A stretch of 40,086 nt of DNA from Desulfonauticus sp. 38_4375 (GTDB lineage Bacteria; Desulfobacterota; Desulfovibrionia; Desulfovibrionales; Desulfonatronovibrionaceae). The notes under the pieces are model-generated. The model saw only the letters and a program-made list of their open reading frames with translations. It had not been told where the DNA came from and did not search any database. Both the position numbers and the translations under genes were made by a program. The stretch spans positions 1 to 40,086 of the forward strand of contig LGER01000011.1 in the NCBI GenBank assembly GCA_001507915.1, in the 5' to 3' direction. Of this stretch, positions 1 to 8,260 are shown one piece after another; positions within the stretch are counted from its first letter, which is position 1; every line of letters starts with the position of its first letter.

Positions 1-416
1 TTCACTTTGGTACAGGTAATGATTCTGCAGAAGACTATTACTACATTGCCATTCAAACCGCCACAGCCTCTGCCTTTGGCCTGGGTAATAGTGCTGCTAG
101 TACTGCTGCTGGTTATACCATCTCCACTCAAAGTGCTGCCCAAAATGCCCTTACTGCTATTCAAGACGCCATTGTTTCCAAGGATAGAATCAGGGCCTCT
201 TTAGGTGCTTTACAAAACAGATTGCAAAACACCATTACCAACTTACAGATTCAGGCGGAGAACCTGCAGGCTGCAGAATCGCGTATCTCTGACGTGGACG
301 TGGCCACAGAAATGACCGAATTCGTAAGACAACAGATTCTCACTCAATCTGCAGTAGCCATGCTGGCTCAGGCCAACAGCTTACCCAGAATGGCCTTGCA
401 ATTGATTTCTGGTTAA
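1..416 (+). CDS. flagellin, C-terminal part (5' end outside window)
   Basis: This is the structural protein of the flagellar filament; only the last ~137 residues are in the window, read from base 3. The visible part is the conserved C-terminal D0/D1 helical region of flagellins: an alanine/glutamine-rich helix, then SLGALQNRLQNTI, the ESRISDVDVATEM motif and the QANSLPRMALQLI ending, stopping at TAA 414-416. These conserved ends pack into the filament core and carry the export-related C-terminal helix. A strong terminator follows, then fliD and fliS, a common flagellin neighbourhood. The internal ATG at base 222 is not a start. The gene could be fliC or one of several flagellin paralogues, so no specific symbol is given. 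Identification as flagellin is very secure. Confidence 0.97.
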   Translation, partial: HFGTGNDSAEDYYYIAIQTATASAFGLGNSAASTAAGYTISTQSAAQNALTAIQDAIVSKDRIRASLGALQNRLQNTITNLQIQAENLQAAESRISDVDVATEMTEFVRQQILTQSAVAMLAQANSLPRMALQLISG

Positions 417-440
417 TGTTTAAGTGCTTTCTTAGACTAA

Positions 441-470
441 AAAAGGGTAGGCTCAGCCTACCCTTTTTTT
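441..470 (+). terminator. intrinsic terminator of the flagellin gene
   Basis: A near-perfect hairpin has arms GGGTAGGC (445-452) and GCCTACCC (456-463) with a three-base loop. It is preceded by an A-run and followed by seven T (464-470). It lies 25 bases after the flagellin stop. It separates highly expressed flagellin from fliD, which has its own candidate promoter just downstream. Confidence 0.93.
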
Positions 471-475
471 AACTC

Positions 476-491
476 AGGCATTCTTTTTGCA
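476..491 (+). promoter_or_regulatory. candidate sigma-54 (RpoN) promoter of fliD-fliS
   Basis: The sequence AGGCAT-N5-TTGCA matches the sigma-54 consensus TGGCAC-N5-TTGCA at nine of eleven defined positions. The invariant GG (477-478) and GC (489-490) have the exact -24/-12 spacing. The predicted start of transcription is near base 502, giving a leader of about 28 bases before the fliD ATG at 530. RpoN control of flagellar genes is well known in many motile Gram-negative bacteria. No enhancer site was identified. Confidence 0.65.
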
Positions 492-500
492 TATTTTCCA

Positions 501-520
501 GGCAAAAGGACTTTTTTGCC
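501..520 (+). other. inverted repeat at the predicted 5' end of the fliD mRNA
   Basis: GGCAAAA (501-507) and TTTTGCC (514-520) form a 7-bp inverted repeat with a six-base spacer. It ends directly before the G-rich ribosome-binding stretch (521-525) of fliD. If transcription starts near 502, this hairpin would sit at the very 5' end of the transcript, where it could stabilise the mRNA or affect ribosome access. It could also be chance. Confidence 0.4.
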
Positions 521-529
521 GGGGGAAAA

Positions 530-2224
530 ATGGTTGCAGAAACTGATTATCTCACTTCAGGACAAATCCACTTTACAGGTCTTGGCTCAGGCACAGATTT
601 TGATACTATGATTAACAAGCTGGTGGAATTAGAAAGCCAGCACATTACTCGTTTACAAACCTGGAAACAATCCTGGCAGGATAAGATAACTGCCTTTCAA
701 GAACTAAATACTGCCATGCTCAACCTGGAAAGCACCTTAAAGGGCATGGATTCCTTGCAAGAATTTTTTATCAAAACCACTGATACCACAGATAGTACTG
801 TTTTAACTGCCAGTGCTTCCAGTTCAGCGCAGGTGGGCACTCACTCCATTGAAATCAACCAGCTGGCCCAAAATCATGTCCTGGTCAGTAAAAACTCCTT
901 TGCCTCTGAAGATACTATCATCAATAATACCGGCGGAGACGAAACCTTAACTTATACTTACAATGGAGAAAATGTAACCCTTACCATTCCTGATGGGACA
1001 AGTCTTTCTACCCTGGTTAACCTGATTAACAACGACCCCAATAATCCGGGTATCAGGGCTTCTATTCTCAAAAAATCAGATAATACCTACCATCTACAGC
1101 TAAAAGGCCTGGATCTGGGCAGTAATTATAGCATCACTATTAGTAGTGGTCCCAGTAGTTTTGATTCAGATGCCTCTTCTAGCATAGACAACAGTGATTT
1201 TTTTGAAACTCAAAGTGCCCAAAACTCCCAGATTAAGGTAGATGGTTTTCCCAGTGATGGCACCTGGATTGAACGCAGTTCCAATACCCTGGATGATGTG
1301 ATCACAGGGCTTACTCTGAACTTAAAAGATACAGGAACTGTTCAACTTACTGTAAGTAATGATACTTCGGCCATAAAAGAACAAATCGTTACCTTTGTGG
1401 ACCAGGTAAATAGTATCTTAAGCATTATTCGGGAGCAAACCAAGGTAGATAATTCCACCGGAGAAGGCTCCCTACTTACTGGAAACTATGGCCTGCAAAT
1501 CATTCAGCAAAAAATAAAAGATATCCTCTCCTCTAAAGGTATAGGTTTTGACCGCAATAGTGATACCTACACAGTACTTGCCAGCATAGGCATAACCACA
1601 GATGCCAATGAATCCTCTCCCACTCTGGGACAACTACTTCTAGATGAAAGCAAGTTGGATGAAGCCTTAAGCAATGACCCGCAAGCAGTAGCTGAAATTT
1701 TTAGTGCTGATTATGTACCTACTAGCTCCAGTTCTGATTTTCGCTATTATTCCCATATCTCTGGCATAACCCAGGGAGGAGTTTATACTGTCTCCTATAC
1801 GGTGAGTGGAGGAGTGATTACTTCTGCTACCATAGACGGCAAAACAGCTAGTATTTCCAATAATATTCTCACTGCTACCGAAGGAGATGCCAAGGGTCTA
1901 GCCATTCAGGTGGACAATCTTACAGATGGCACCTATAGCGGAACCCTGCGCTTAAAATACGGTAAAATTTTGGAATTAAGGGACAGCCTAGATGAACTAA
2001 CAGACTCTGATACAGGCCCCCTGAATGTGCTGGAAGACAATTATAATGAAATCATTGAAGATATAGACGAAAAAATTGCCTGGGAACAAAAACGAATTGA
2101 GCGCTATGAAAGCGACCTGCGAGATAGATTTGCCCGTTTAGAAGAATTACTGGGCTACTACAATCAACTGGATACTCAACTATCTTCCCAAATCAAATCC
2201 TTAGGTAGTGGAAGTAGTTCTTAA
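530..2224 (+). CDS. fliD: flagellar filament capping protein FliD (hook-associated protein 2)
   Basis: FliD forms the cap at the tip of the growing filament and helps exported flagellin fold and insert. At 564 residues it fits the family. The N-terminal FliD_N region (about residues 10-115) has the typical FTGLGSGTDFDTMINKLVELE opening and a following coiled coil. The centre is a variable Ser/Thr-rich domain. The C-terminal FliD_C region (about 270-560) ends in a long charged helix of the type that inserts into the filament. The ATG at 530 has a GGGGG stretch five bases upstream, and a sigma-54-type promoter lies at 476-491. fliS follows after 15 bases, so the two genes are probably co-transcribed. 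Confidence 0.96.
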   Translation: MVAETDYLTSGQIHFTGLGSGTDFDTMINKLVELESQHITRLQTWKQSWQDKITAFQELNTAMLNLESTLKGMDSLQEFFIKTTDTTDSTVLTASASSSAQVGTHSIEINQLAQNHVLVSKNSFASEDTIINNTGGDETLTYTYNGENVTLTIPDGTSLSTLVNLINNDPNNPGIRASILKKSDNTYHLQLKGLDLGSNYSITISSGPSSFDSDASSSIDNSDFFETQSAQNSQIKVDGFPSDGTWIERSSNTLDDVITGLTLNLKDTGTVQLTVSNDTSAIKEQIVTFVDQVNSILSIIREQTKVDNSTGEGSLLTGNYGLQIIQQKIKDILSSKGIGFDRNSDTYTVLASIGITTDANESSPTLGQLLLDESKLDEALSNDPQAVAEIFSADYVPTSSSSDFRYYSHISGITQGGVYTVSYTVSGGVITSATIDGKTASISNNILTATEGDAKGLAIQVDNLTDGTYSGTLRLKYGKILELRDSLDELTDSDTGPLNVLEDNYNEIIEDIDEKIAWEQKRIERYESDLRDRFARLEELLGYYNQLDTQLSSQIKSLGSGSSS

Positions 2225-2239
2225 GGAGGAACACCCAAA

Positions 2240-2605
2240 ATGCAACTAGCTCAAAACTATCTTAAAGTTCAGGTAAATACCACTTCCCAAGAAGAACTGG
2301 TGGTGCTAATCTTTGAAGCTGCAATCAAATACCTGGAACAAGCCAAGGAAAAAATAAAAGAAAAGGATTATGCCCAGAAGGGAATTTTAATCTCCAAGGC
2401 CTTGGATTGTATAGCTGAGCTAGATTCCAGTTTAAATATGGAAAAAGGGGGAGAAATAGCCAAAAACCTTCACGCCCTTTATTTTTACTGTCAAAGTAAA
2501 CTCCTTATGGCCAACCTAAAGCTAGACTGCCAGGTCATTGATGAGGTCATTGGTATTTTGCGCAAAATAGGCTCTGCCTTTGCAGAAATTACCCAATCTA
2601 GCTAA
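2240..2605 (+). CDS. fliS: flagellin-specific export chaperone FliS
   Basis: FliS is a small cytoplasmic four-helix chaperone that binds the C-terminal helix of newly made flagellin and stops it polymerising before export. The 121-residue length is typical. The N-terminal segment YLKVQVNTTSQEELVVLIFEAAI follows the family pattern (Y-x3-V-x-T-x5-EL-x3-L-aa-A). The ATG at 2240 has a strong AAGGAGGA ribosome site overlapping the end of fliD (2223-2230), which implies co-transcription. An unrelated membrane-protein gene begins 85 bases downstream; no clear terminator was seen between them, only T-rich sequence. Confidence 0.94.
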   Translation: MQLAQNYLKVQVNTTSQEELVVLIFEAAIKYLEQAKEKIKEKDYAQKGILISKALDCIAELDSSLNMEKGGEIAKNLHALYFYCQSKLLMANLKLDCQVIDEVIGILRKIGSAFAEITQSS

Positions 2606-2633
2606 TTCTTTTCTTGTGTTTTTTTTCTCTTAC

Positions 2634-2662
2634 TTGCCTTTTTAAAGCCAACAGCCTATCTA
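2634..2662 (+). promoter_or_regulatory. weak candidate sigma-70 promoter for the 2691-4871 gene pair
   Basis: TTGCCT (2634-2639) and TATCTA (2657-2662) are separated by 17 bases and lie 28 bases before the ATG at 2691. Both boxes are imperfect, so this is only a suggestion that the next two genes have their own promoter instead of relying on read-through from fliS. Confidence 0.3.
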
Positions 2663-2690
2663 GGTTTTATATCTTTTTAGCTGGTAACTT

Positions 2691-3266
2691 ATGTCCTACT
2701 TATTACAATTTTATCTCTTAATTGACCCCTTGCTTATTTTCTTCTTTAGAATTCCTAAAATCCCCATTCTGGGCTTTTACCTGGGCAATGGGGTGCTAAG
2801 CCTTATCTGTGTACTTCTAGGCGAAATAACCATGGTCTTAATTTATCGCTACAATAAATCCTATTTTGACCAATTAAACCAGGAAATGCTCCAAAACCAC
2901 ACCCTATCCATCAAGGCAATTCTGTTTAAAAGTAAAGAGCACTACAAAGCTGCCAACACCCTGGCCAACGAAGCCTTTGGAAAAACCTTTTTTGCCAGCT
3001 TAGCCCTTTTTGCTTCTTCTCTCTGGCCTATTCCCTTTGCTTTGGGCTGGCTTAGTTTTCGTTTTAATGAAGTAACCTTTCCCCTTTGGCCCACTTCTTT
3101 TGAATTGGGATATGTGGGAGTATTTATTCCCATCTATATTTTAATCCGAATGCTCTTGGGAAAAGTGAAAAAAAAGATTTCCTGGTTGCAAATTGGAGAC
3201 AGCAGCCTAGAGGAAGAGGAAATTCTCTCCTGGCAAGACTTACATAAAAAAAGTGAGGAAAAATAA
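2691..3266 (+). CDS. unrecognised integral membrane protein (191 aa)
   Basis: I cannot assign a function. The protein has about four hydrophobic segments: residues ~8-25, ~30-50, ~98-118 and ~138-155. Between the second and third is a soluble stretch (~52-95) rich in Lys, Asn and Gln. The C-terminus is charged (EEEE) and probably cytoplasmic. A conspicuous segment is SLWPIPFALGWLSFRF (~110-125). The ribosome site before ATG 2691 is weak. The stop codon (3264-3266) directly abuts the ATG of the FmdE/MoeA-like gene, so the two are almost certainly translated together. This suggests, without proof, a shared role such as membrane anchoring or transport linked to a molybdenum or tungsten cofactor process. 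Confidence 0.75.
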   Translation: MSYLLQFYLLIDPLLIFFFRIPKIPILGFYLGNGVLSLICVLLGEITMVLIYRYNKSYFDQLNQEMLQNHTLSIKAILFKSKEHYKAANTLANEAFGKTFFASLALFASSLWPIPFALGWLSFRFNEVTFPLWPTSFELGYVGVFIPIYILIRMLLGKVKKKISWLQIGDSSLEEEEILSWQDLHKKSEEK

Positions 3267-4871
3267 ATGCGTTTGGGCGAATACTCTTTTCAAGAATTTA
3301 TTGAAGTCGTCAGAAAGTTTCACGGTAGTCCTGCTCCAGGCATACTTTTAGGTGGAGTTATGTTGGAAGTGGGTAAGAAACTTCTTCCTCCCAAAACCAT
3401 TTTTGACGTTATCTGTGAAACCCCCAAGTGTCTCCCTGATGCTGTGCAACTCCTTACTTTATGTACCATTGGTAATGGCTGGTTAAAGATTTTTAACTTA
3501 GGCCGCTATGCCCTTACTCTCTATGACAAATATGAAGGTACAGGAGTCAGAGTATATGTAGATAGCGAGAAATTAGACCAGGCACCTGCCCTAAGGGATT
3601 GGTTTTTAAAACTGGTTCCCAAAAAAGAACAATCCTTGAGCCAGATTCTGGAGGAAATAAGGGAAAAAGGAGAAAACATTCTATCCACTACCGAGGTAAA
3701 GGTTAATTTAAATCTGGTCAGCAAAAGTAAGCGCTCTCAAATAGGTATTTGTCCCTTATGTAAAGAAGCCTATCCTCTAAAGGACGGCTCCATTTGCCGT
3801 GCCTGTCAGGGAGAAAGTCCTTATCTGGATACAGAAATTAGTACTCCTCAGTTAAAAACCATTCCAGCCCATAAGGCCCTGGGCAAACCCTTAACTCACG
3901 ACCTTACCCAAATAATCCCGGGCCAAAGCAAAGGAGCAGTCTTTAAAAAAGGAGATATTCTCAGTGCTGGCGATCTCTGTCGACTCCAGCAAATGGGCAA
4001 GGAACATCTCTACGAACCCTTAGATGATAATCAAAATTTTATCCATGAAAACGAAGTAGCAGAAGCCTTTGCCCAAAAAATGGCTGGACCTGGAGTAAGT
4101 TATGACCTTCCTCCCAAAGAGGGAAAAATAAACTTTAAAGCCAGTAGGGATGGACTCTTTGTAGTAGATAGGGAGAGACTTGTTTCCTTTAACCTGGTGC
4201 CAGAAGTAATGTGTTCCTGCAGGCAAAACTACTCCCTGGTCAAAAAAGATGGGCTCCTGGCTGGCACCAGAGCTATTCCTCTTTATCTGGCAAAAAAGTA
4301 TTTTCTCCAGGCCTTAAGTTTTTTGGATACTCCTCTTTTTAAGGTACTGCCTCTACCAGAAAAAAAAGTAGGGCTTCTCATTACTGGCAATGAGGTCTTT
4401 TATGGACACATAGAAGATAAATTTGAACCCATTATTACCAATAAGGTTGAAACCCTGGGAAGCAAGGTCATAGCCACTGTAAAAAGCCCGGACAATACTA
4501 AAGAAATAAAAGACGCTGTTCACTTGCTCCTGGAGAAAGGGGCAGACCTTGTCATTACCACAGCGGGGCTTTCTGTAGACCCGGATGATGTCACCCGCAA
4601 AGGGCTAATAGAAGCTGGGTTAAAAAATTACCTCTATGGAGCACCCATTTTGCCAGGAGCCATGACCCTTATAGGGGAAATAGGCCAGGCAAAAGTGCTG
4701 GGCGTGCCAGCTTGTGCCCTTTATTTCCAGAGGACCAGCTTAGACCTTATTTTACCCAGACTTATTGCTGGAGTTAACATTCAACGCAAAGACCTGGCTG
4801 AAATGGCTGAAGGCGGACTTTGCCTTAATTGCAAGCAATGCACTTTTCCCAAGTGTTATTTTGGTAAATAG
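3267..4871 (+). CDS. FmdE-domain / MoeA-like molybdopterin-binding fusion protein
   Basis: This 534-residue protein joins domains usually found apart. Residues ~10-115 resemble FmdE (tungsten/molybdenum formylmethanofuran dehydrogenase subunit E family), with TLCTIGNG (~64-71). However, the usual HGHxCPG metal motif reads HGSPAPG (19-25), so its cysteine is missing. A zinc-ribbon-like pair CPLC...CRAC (Cys162, 165, 177, 180) follows. Residues ~365-500 resemble the MoeA/MogA molybdopterin-binding fold: LLITGNEVFYG, TTAGLSVDPDDVTRKG and a conserved GAPILPGAM. The C-terminus has Cys519, 522, 525 and 530 (C-x2-C-x2-C-x4-C), a possible metal or Fe-S site. Some relatives are labelled trehalose-binding protein in databases, a label I would not trust. 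The role is probably in Mo/W cofactor handling; the exact reaction is unknown. Confidence 0.8.
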   Translation: MRLGEYSFQEFIEVVRKFHGSPAPGILLGGVMLEVGKKLLPPKTIFDVICETPKCLPDAVQLLTLCTIGNGWLKIFNLGRYALTLYDKYEGTGVRVYVDSEKLDQAPALRDWFLKLVPKKEQSLSQILEEIREKGENILSTTEVKVNLNLVSKSKRSQIGICPLCKEAYPLKDGSICRACQGESPYLDTEISTPQLKTIPAHKALGKPLTHDLTQIIPGQSKGAVFKKGDILSAGDLCRLQQMGKEHLYEPLDDNQNFIHENEVAEAFAQKMAGPGVSYDLPPKEGKINFKASRDGLFVVDRERLVSFNLVPEVMCSCRQNYSLVKKDGLLAGTRAIPLYLAKKYFLQALSFLDTPLFKVLPLPEKKVGLLITGNEVFYGHIEDKFEPIITNKVETLGSKVIATVKSPDNTKEIKDAVHLLLEKGADLVITTAGLSVDPDDVTRKGLIEAGLKNYLYGAPILPGAMTLIGEIGQAKVLGVPACALYFQRTSLDLILPRLIAGVNIQRKDLAEMAEGGLCLNCKQCTFPKCYFGK

Positions 4872-4906
4872 CCCTCCTAATCCTTCTCCAATAACCCAAA
4901 TCTCCT

Positions 4907-4953
4907 AACCCACCTGGTTTCTTAAGAAGAGGTGGGTTTCCTTTTATTTTTTT
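4907..4953 (+). terminator. intrinsic terminator after the FmdE/MoeA-like gene
   Basis: AACCCACCT (4907-4915) pairs perfectly with AGGTGGGTT (4930-4938) around a 14-base loop. A T-rich tract (4937-4953, broken by CC and A) follows. It lies 35 bases after the stop codon and separates the gene from the stress protein gene downstream. Confidence 0.85.
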
Positions 4954-4960
4954 CTTTAAC

Positions 4961-4989
4961 TTGACTTAAAAACTACTCTTTTTTAGTTT
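4961..4989 (+). promoter_or_regulatory. weak candidate promoter of the universal stress protein gene
   Basis: TTGACT (4961-4966) matches the -35 box at five of six positions. Seventeen bases later TAGTTT (4984-4989) is a poor -10 box. The position, just after a terminator and 35 bases before the ATG at 5024, is right for a promoter. Confidence 0.35.
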
Positions 4990-5023
4990 TAAAACCAGAA
5001 TAACCAATAAAGGGAGATCCTAC

Positions 5024-5893
5024 ATGGAACTGAGTAAAAAATTCCTGGTTACGGTAAGTGAAGATTATTCCAAACTTTATGGAGTAAAATTTTTAGCCAG
5101 TTTTTTAACCAACCTCAAAAACATCTTCATTGACCTTATCTACATCGCTCCCAACCCCAAAAAAAATCACCCCCAAAACGGTAGTGAAGCTCTCATTACA
5201 CATAATTTAAAAGAAAGTTATCAGAAAAAAGGCCAAGAGGCTTTAAATACAGCTCTAGACTACCTCGTTAACCACAATTTTAAAAAAGAACATATAAAAA
5301 CTATCTTTAAGTATCAAAGTTATTCTACAGCAGAAGATTTAATTTATGAAGCCCATAAGGGGTTATATGATGCGTTAGTCTTAGGCAATAGAGGCCTTTC
5401 CTTTTTAGAAGAAAAAATATTTGGAAGTGTAACCAAAAACATTTTAAAGGCTAAAATAGATTTTCCAGTCTGGGTATGTAGAGAGCCTCAAATCAAAAAT
5501 AGAAATGTAGTTATTTGTGTAGATGGAAGTAGAGAAAGTTATTGTGTAGCTGACCATGTGGGATTTGTTCTAAATGACCAGCCAGAGCACAAGATATACC
5601 TTCTCCATATCTTAGATAAAGATAGTAAAGATCCCTATCAACTATTTAAAAAAGCAGAAGAAGAGATTACTGGCAATGGCTTTCCTCGTACCCACATTGA
5701 AAGCAAAATACTCCAAGGAAAAGATGTGTGTTCCCTTATTTTAAATTTTGCAAAAGAGAAAAAAGCTGGGGTGGTAGCTTTAGGTAAAAGCGATTCGGAA
5801 GAAAAAATTTTTAGTTTATTCTTCAAAAGTAATTCAGTCTCTTCCGAAATATTCAAACGCTTTGAACATATGGCCTTGTGGATGTGTAAATAA
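5024..5893 (+). CDS. tandem-domain universal stress protein (UspA family)
   Basis: This is a cytoplasmic Usp protein of 289 residues with two Usp folds. The N-terminal domain (~1-152) has the nucleotide-binding signature G-x2-G-x9-G-S at Gly121, Gly124, Gly134 and Ser135, in LGNRGLSFLEEKIFGSV. The C-terminal domain (~158-289) begins with VVICVDGSRESY but its equivalent ATP loop (ALGKSDSEEKIFSLF...) lacks the glycine pattern and is probably non-binding. Usp proteins act in stress survival; the specific role here is unknown. ATG 5024 has a good AGGGAGA ribosome site. It is a single-gene unit, and its stop is one base from the stop of the convergent elyC gene. Confidence 0.88.
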   Translation: MELSKKFLVTVSEDYSKLYGVKFLASFLTNLKNIFIDLIYIAPNPKKNHPQNGSEALITHNLKESYQKKGQEALNTALDYLVNHNFKKEHIKTIFKYQSYSTAEDLIYEAHKGLYDALVLGNRGLSFLEEKIFGSVTKNILKAKIDFPVWVCREPQIKNRNVVICVDGSRESYCVADHVGFVLNDQPEHKIYLLHILDKDSKDPYQLFKKAEEEITGNGFPRTHIESKILQGKDVCSLILNFAKEKKAGVVALGKSDSEEKIFSLFFKSNSVSSEIFKRFEHMALWMCK

Positions 5894-5894
5894 A

Positions 5895-6665
5895 CTAAAT
5901 ATATCCCTTCAAGTCAGACCAAAGGAGGCCCAAAAGCTCGTAAAAAAGCCTCTCGCTTTTTTGCACTCCCTTATAAGAGGGAAAATACTCCCAGAGGGTA
6001 TAATTGGAAGTTTTTCTCGTTAGGTAAGGACTGGGCGAGGGAATGGGATTAAGGCCTTCTTTTTGAAAAAGTAAAAGAGCTCTTTGCATATGGGTAGCTG
6101 AAGTAACCAGGACAAAATTTTTACCCTTTAATAAGCGCTTCAAATTTAAAACTTCTTCTCTCGTATCTAAAGAAGTTTCTTCCACTAAAATATCTGTAGC
6201 AGGCACTCCTAACAACACAGCCACTTCTTTCATTACCTGGGCATTGCTCTTTTGGTCCTTTATTTTACCCCCAGAATAAATCAATTTAGCCCCTGGGAAC
6301 ATCTTTTTCAATCTAATGCTTTCAATAACCCTAGGTAAAGTCAAGGGCTGGAGCTCAGAATTGGGAGGCAAAAATTCATTACTATCATGCCCTCCGCCTA
6401 AAACCACAATATAGCTAATGGGTTCTTTAGGGATTTCATTTAAAGGTAAATAGCGATGTTCAAAGGGATAAAGTACCTGATCCATAAAAGGTTCAGAAGA
6501 AACTAAAAATAAAAAAACTGCACCAAAAACTACAAACCCAATCCCATAGTTTCTTTTTTTCTTATTTTTATAGCAGATATAGACACCTAAAAGTATAAAT
6601 TCCAGGGCCAAAGGCAAAAGGAAAAGCAGACGCGAAATTATTTTTTTTAAATAAAAGGCAACCAA
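5895..6665 (-). CDS. elyC: ElyC/YdcF-type DUF218 envelope protein
   Basis: The protein has 256 residues, close to E. coli ElyC (259), and the same layout: two N-terminal membrane segments (~8-27 and ~36-57) followed by a DUF218 domain (~83-235). Motifs include YIVVLGGGHD, the KLIYSGGK segment and LVTSATHMQRALLLFQKEGL. ElyC is needed for envelope and peptidoglycan integrity in E. coli and has been linked to undecaprenyl-phosphate metabolism; its chemistry is unsettled. The start is TTG at 6665, chosen because GGGAG lies six bases upstream, embedded in the end of aroC. It is the last gene of the tlyA-trmH-aroK-aroC-elyC operon. An AAAAAAGC/GCTTTTTT hairpin (5942-5962) lies inside its 3' coding end. 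Confidence 0.82.
   Translation of the reverse strand: MVAFYLKKIISRLLFLLPLALEFILLGVYICYKNKKKRNYGIGFVVFGAVFLFLVSSEPFMDQVLYPFEHRYLPLNEIPKEPISYIVVLGGGHDSNEFLPPNSELQPLTLPRVIESIRLKKMFPGAKLIYSGGKIKDQKSNAQVMKEVAVLLGVPATDILVEETSLDTREEVLNLKRLLKGKNFVLVTSATHMQRALLLFQKEGLNPIPSPSPYLTRKTSNYTLWEYFPSYKGVQKSERLFYELLGLLWSDLKGYI
5942..5962. terminator. possible weak bidirectional terminator inside the elyC 3' end
   Basis: AAAAAAGC (5942-5949) and GCTTTTTT (5955-5962) form a perfect 8-bp stem with a five-base loop, symmetrical on both strands. Only two pairs are G-C, so it may be too weak to work. It lies just beyond the stop of the convergent stress protein gene, where no other terminator has room. Confidence 0.3.
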
Positions 6666-6668
6666 AAT

Positions 6669-7730
6669 TTACTCCCTTTTTATTTTGCTTTGTTGTAAAA
6701 GGACAAAATCCGCCAGCACCAACAAAACCATTGCCTCCAATACTGGAACTATCCTGGGAATAGCTGAAATATCATGCCTTCCACCAATACGAATCTCTAC
6801 CTCTTCTCCCTGCTGATTGATGGTTTTCTGGGGTTTGGCAATAGACGGAATGGGTTTTACCGCTGCTCTTAAAACCAAAGGTTGGCCAGAAGAGATTCCT
6901 CCCAAAATACCTCCGGCCTGGTTGCTTAAAAAGCCTTCTTTACTCAAAGGGTCATTATTTTCACTGCCCAAAAGCCTGGCTGCTTCAAATCCACTTCCTA
7001 TTTCCACTCCTTTTACAGCTCCAACTCCCATGAGGGCATAGGCCAATCTGGCATCCAGCTTGTCAAAAACAGGCTCTCCCAAACCTGCAGGCACATTTTC
7101 CACCACTATTTCCACTATTCCACCCAGCGTATCTCCGGCCTTACGCACCTCTTTTATCCTTTGCTCCCACAGGGAAATAACTTCCGTTTCAGGGGCAAAA
7201 AAAGGCCTGCTTTTAGATCCCCTTATATCTTCTCTTTGAGCTCTAATTCCTCCTAACTCCAGAGTATAGCTAAAAATTTCTATCCCTAAAGTTTTTAAAA
7301 AGGTCCTGGCAATAGCTCCTCCTACTACCCTGGAAACAGTTTCTCTACCTGAAGCCCTGCCACCACCTCGATAGTCTCGAATCCCGTATTTCCGGGCATA
7401 GGTAAAATCAGCATGCCCTGGTCTATAGATATCCTTTAGGAAACCATAATCTTTTGAACGCATATCTTCATTGGCAATATAAAAACCAATGGCAGTACCA
7501 GTGGTTTTACCCTCAAAAACCCCGGAAAGCAGTTTAACCTTATCCCCTTCTTTCCTCTTGGTAGCCGCTATACCCTGCCCAGGACGACGCAAGTCCAAAT
7601 CCCTTTGAATTATTTCTTCACTAAGTTCTATTCCTGGAGGGCAACCTTCTACTACACCGCCCAGGCCCGGGCCATGAGATTCTCCAAAAGTAGTTAACCT
7701 AAAAATTCTGCCAAAGGTATCTCCACTCAT
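6669..7730 (-). CDS. aroC: chorismate synthase
   Basis: AroC catalyses the last shikimate-pathway step: trans-elimination of phosphate from 5-enolpyruvylshikimate-3-phosphate to give chorismate, using reduced FMN. The length (353) is normal. All three family signatures are visible: [18 protein letters not shown] near the N-terminus, [20 protein letters not shown] (~125-145) and [20 protein letters not shown] near the C-terminus, including the catalytic His regions. The ATG overlaps the aroK stop as ATGA, so the genes are translationally coupled. The upstream aroK supplies an earlier enzyme of the same pathway. The ribosome site of elyC is embedded in the end of this gene. Confidence 0.97.
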   Translation of the reverse strand: MSGDTFGRIFRLTTFGESHGPGLGGVVEGCPPGIELSEEIIQRDLDLRRPGQGIAATKRKEGDKVKLLSGVFEGKTTGTAIGFYIANEDMRSKDYGFLKDIYRPGHADFTYARKYGIRDYRGGGRASGRETVSRVVGGAIARTFLKTLGIEIFSYTLELGGIRAQREDIRGSKSRPFFAPETEVISLWEQRIKEVRKAGDTLGGIVEIVVENVPAGLGEPVFDKLDARLAYALMGVGAVKGVEIGSGFEAARLLGSENNDPLSKEGFLSNQAGGILGGISSGQPLVLRAAVKPIPSIAKPQKTINQQGEEVEIRIGGRHDISAIPRIVPVLEAMVLLVLADFVLLQQSKIKRE

Positions 7731-8260
7731 TTTCTGACCTTATTTAAAATCTCATTTACAATTAGTTCTAAATTTTTATTTCCATCTATAATTTCAGTAG
7801 CACAGTCAAGATAAAATTTTTCCCTTTCCTGTAAAACTGTTTCTATTTCTTTTTCTAAAGACAGGTTGGTTAAAGGAGGCCTGTTGGTTAAGGCCTCTTT
7901 ATGGCCAAGTCTCTTTAACACTTCTTTAACACTTACCTCTAAATAAAATACCCATTTTTTCTGTTTTAAAAAAGCTCTATTTTCCTTTTTTAAAATAATT
8001 CCACCACCAGTAGCTATTACAGTACTAGTCAAATTACCAGTTAAGTAAAGCACTTCTGTTTCCAGAAGACGAAAATAGTCCCAGCCCTTTTCTTCTACCA
8101 GTTGAGTAATATTTTTCCCCTCTTTTTCAACGATGAGCTCATCAGTATCCAGAAAAGCAAACTCTAAATTTTGAGCCAACAATTTACCCACCGTGGTTTT
8201 TCCACTTCCCCTGGGGCCTATTAGATAAATGTTTTCCTCTGCTTTTATTTTTGCGCCCAT
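7727..8260 (-). CDS. aroK: shikimate kinase
   Basis: AroK phosphorylates shikimate at the 3-OH using ATP. The 177 residues carry a Walker A loop [12 protein letters not shown], the shikimate-binding DTDELIV motif, a GGG loop (ATGGGIIL) and NRPPL in the lid region. I chose ATG 8260 because GGGAG lies five bases upstream. A GTG at 8272 would add four residues (with an apparent MGAKMGAK duplication) but has no ribosome site. The start lies inside the end of trmH (16-base overlap) and the stop overlaps aroC, so translation of this operon is tightly coupled. Confidence 0.94.
   Translation of the reverse strand: MGAKIKAEENIYLIGPRGSGKTTVGKLLAQNLEFAFLDTDELIVEKEGKNITQLVEEKGWDYFRLLETEVLYLTGNLTSTVIATGGGIILKKENRAFLKQKKWVFYLEVSVKEVLKRLGHKEALTNRPPLTNLSLEKEIETVLQEREKFYLDCATEIIDGNKNLELIVNEILNKVRK

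Noticed and set aside
7-204. Open frame on the plus strand with proline/leucine-rich product at the window start
   Set aside because: It is an out-of-frame reading of the flagellin gene, which is clearly coding in the frame beginning at base 3.
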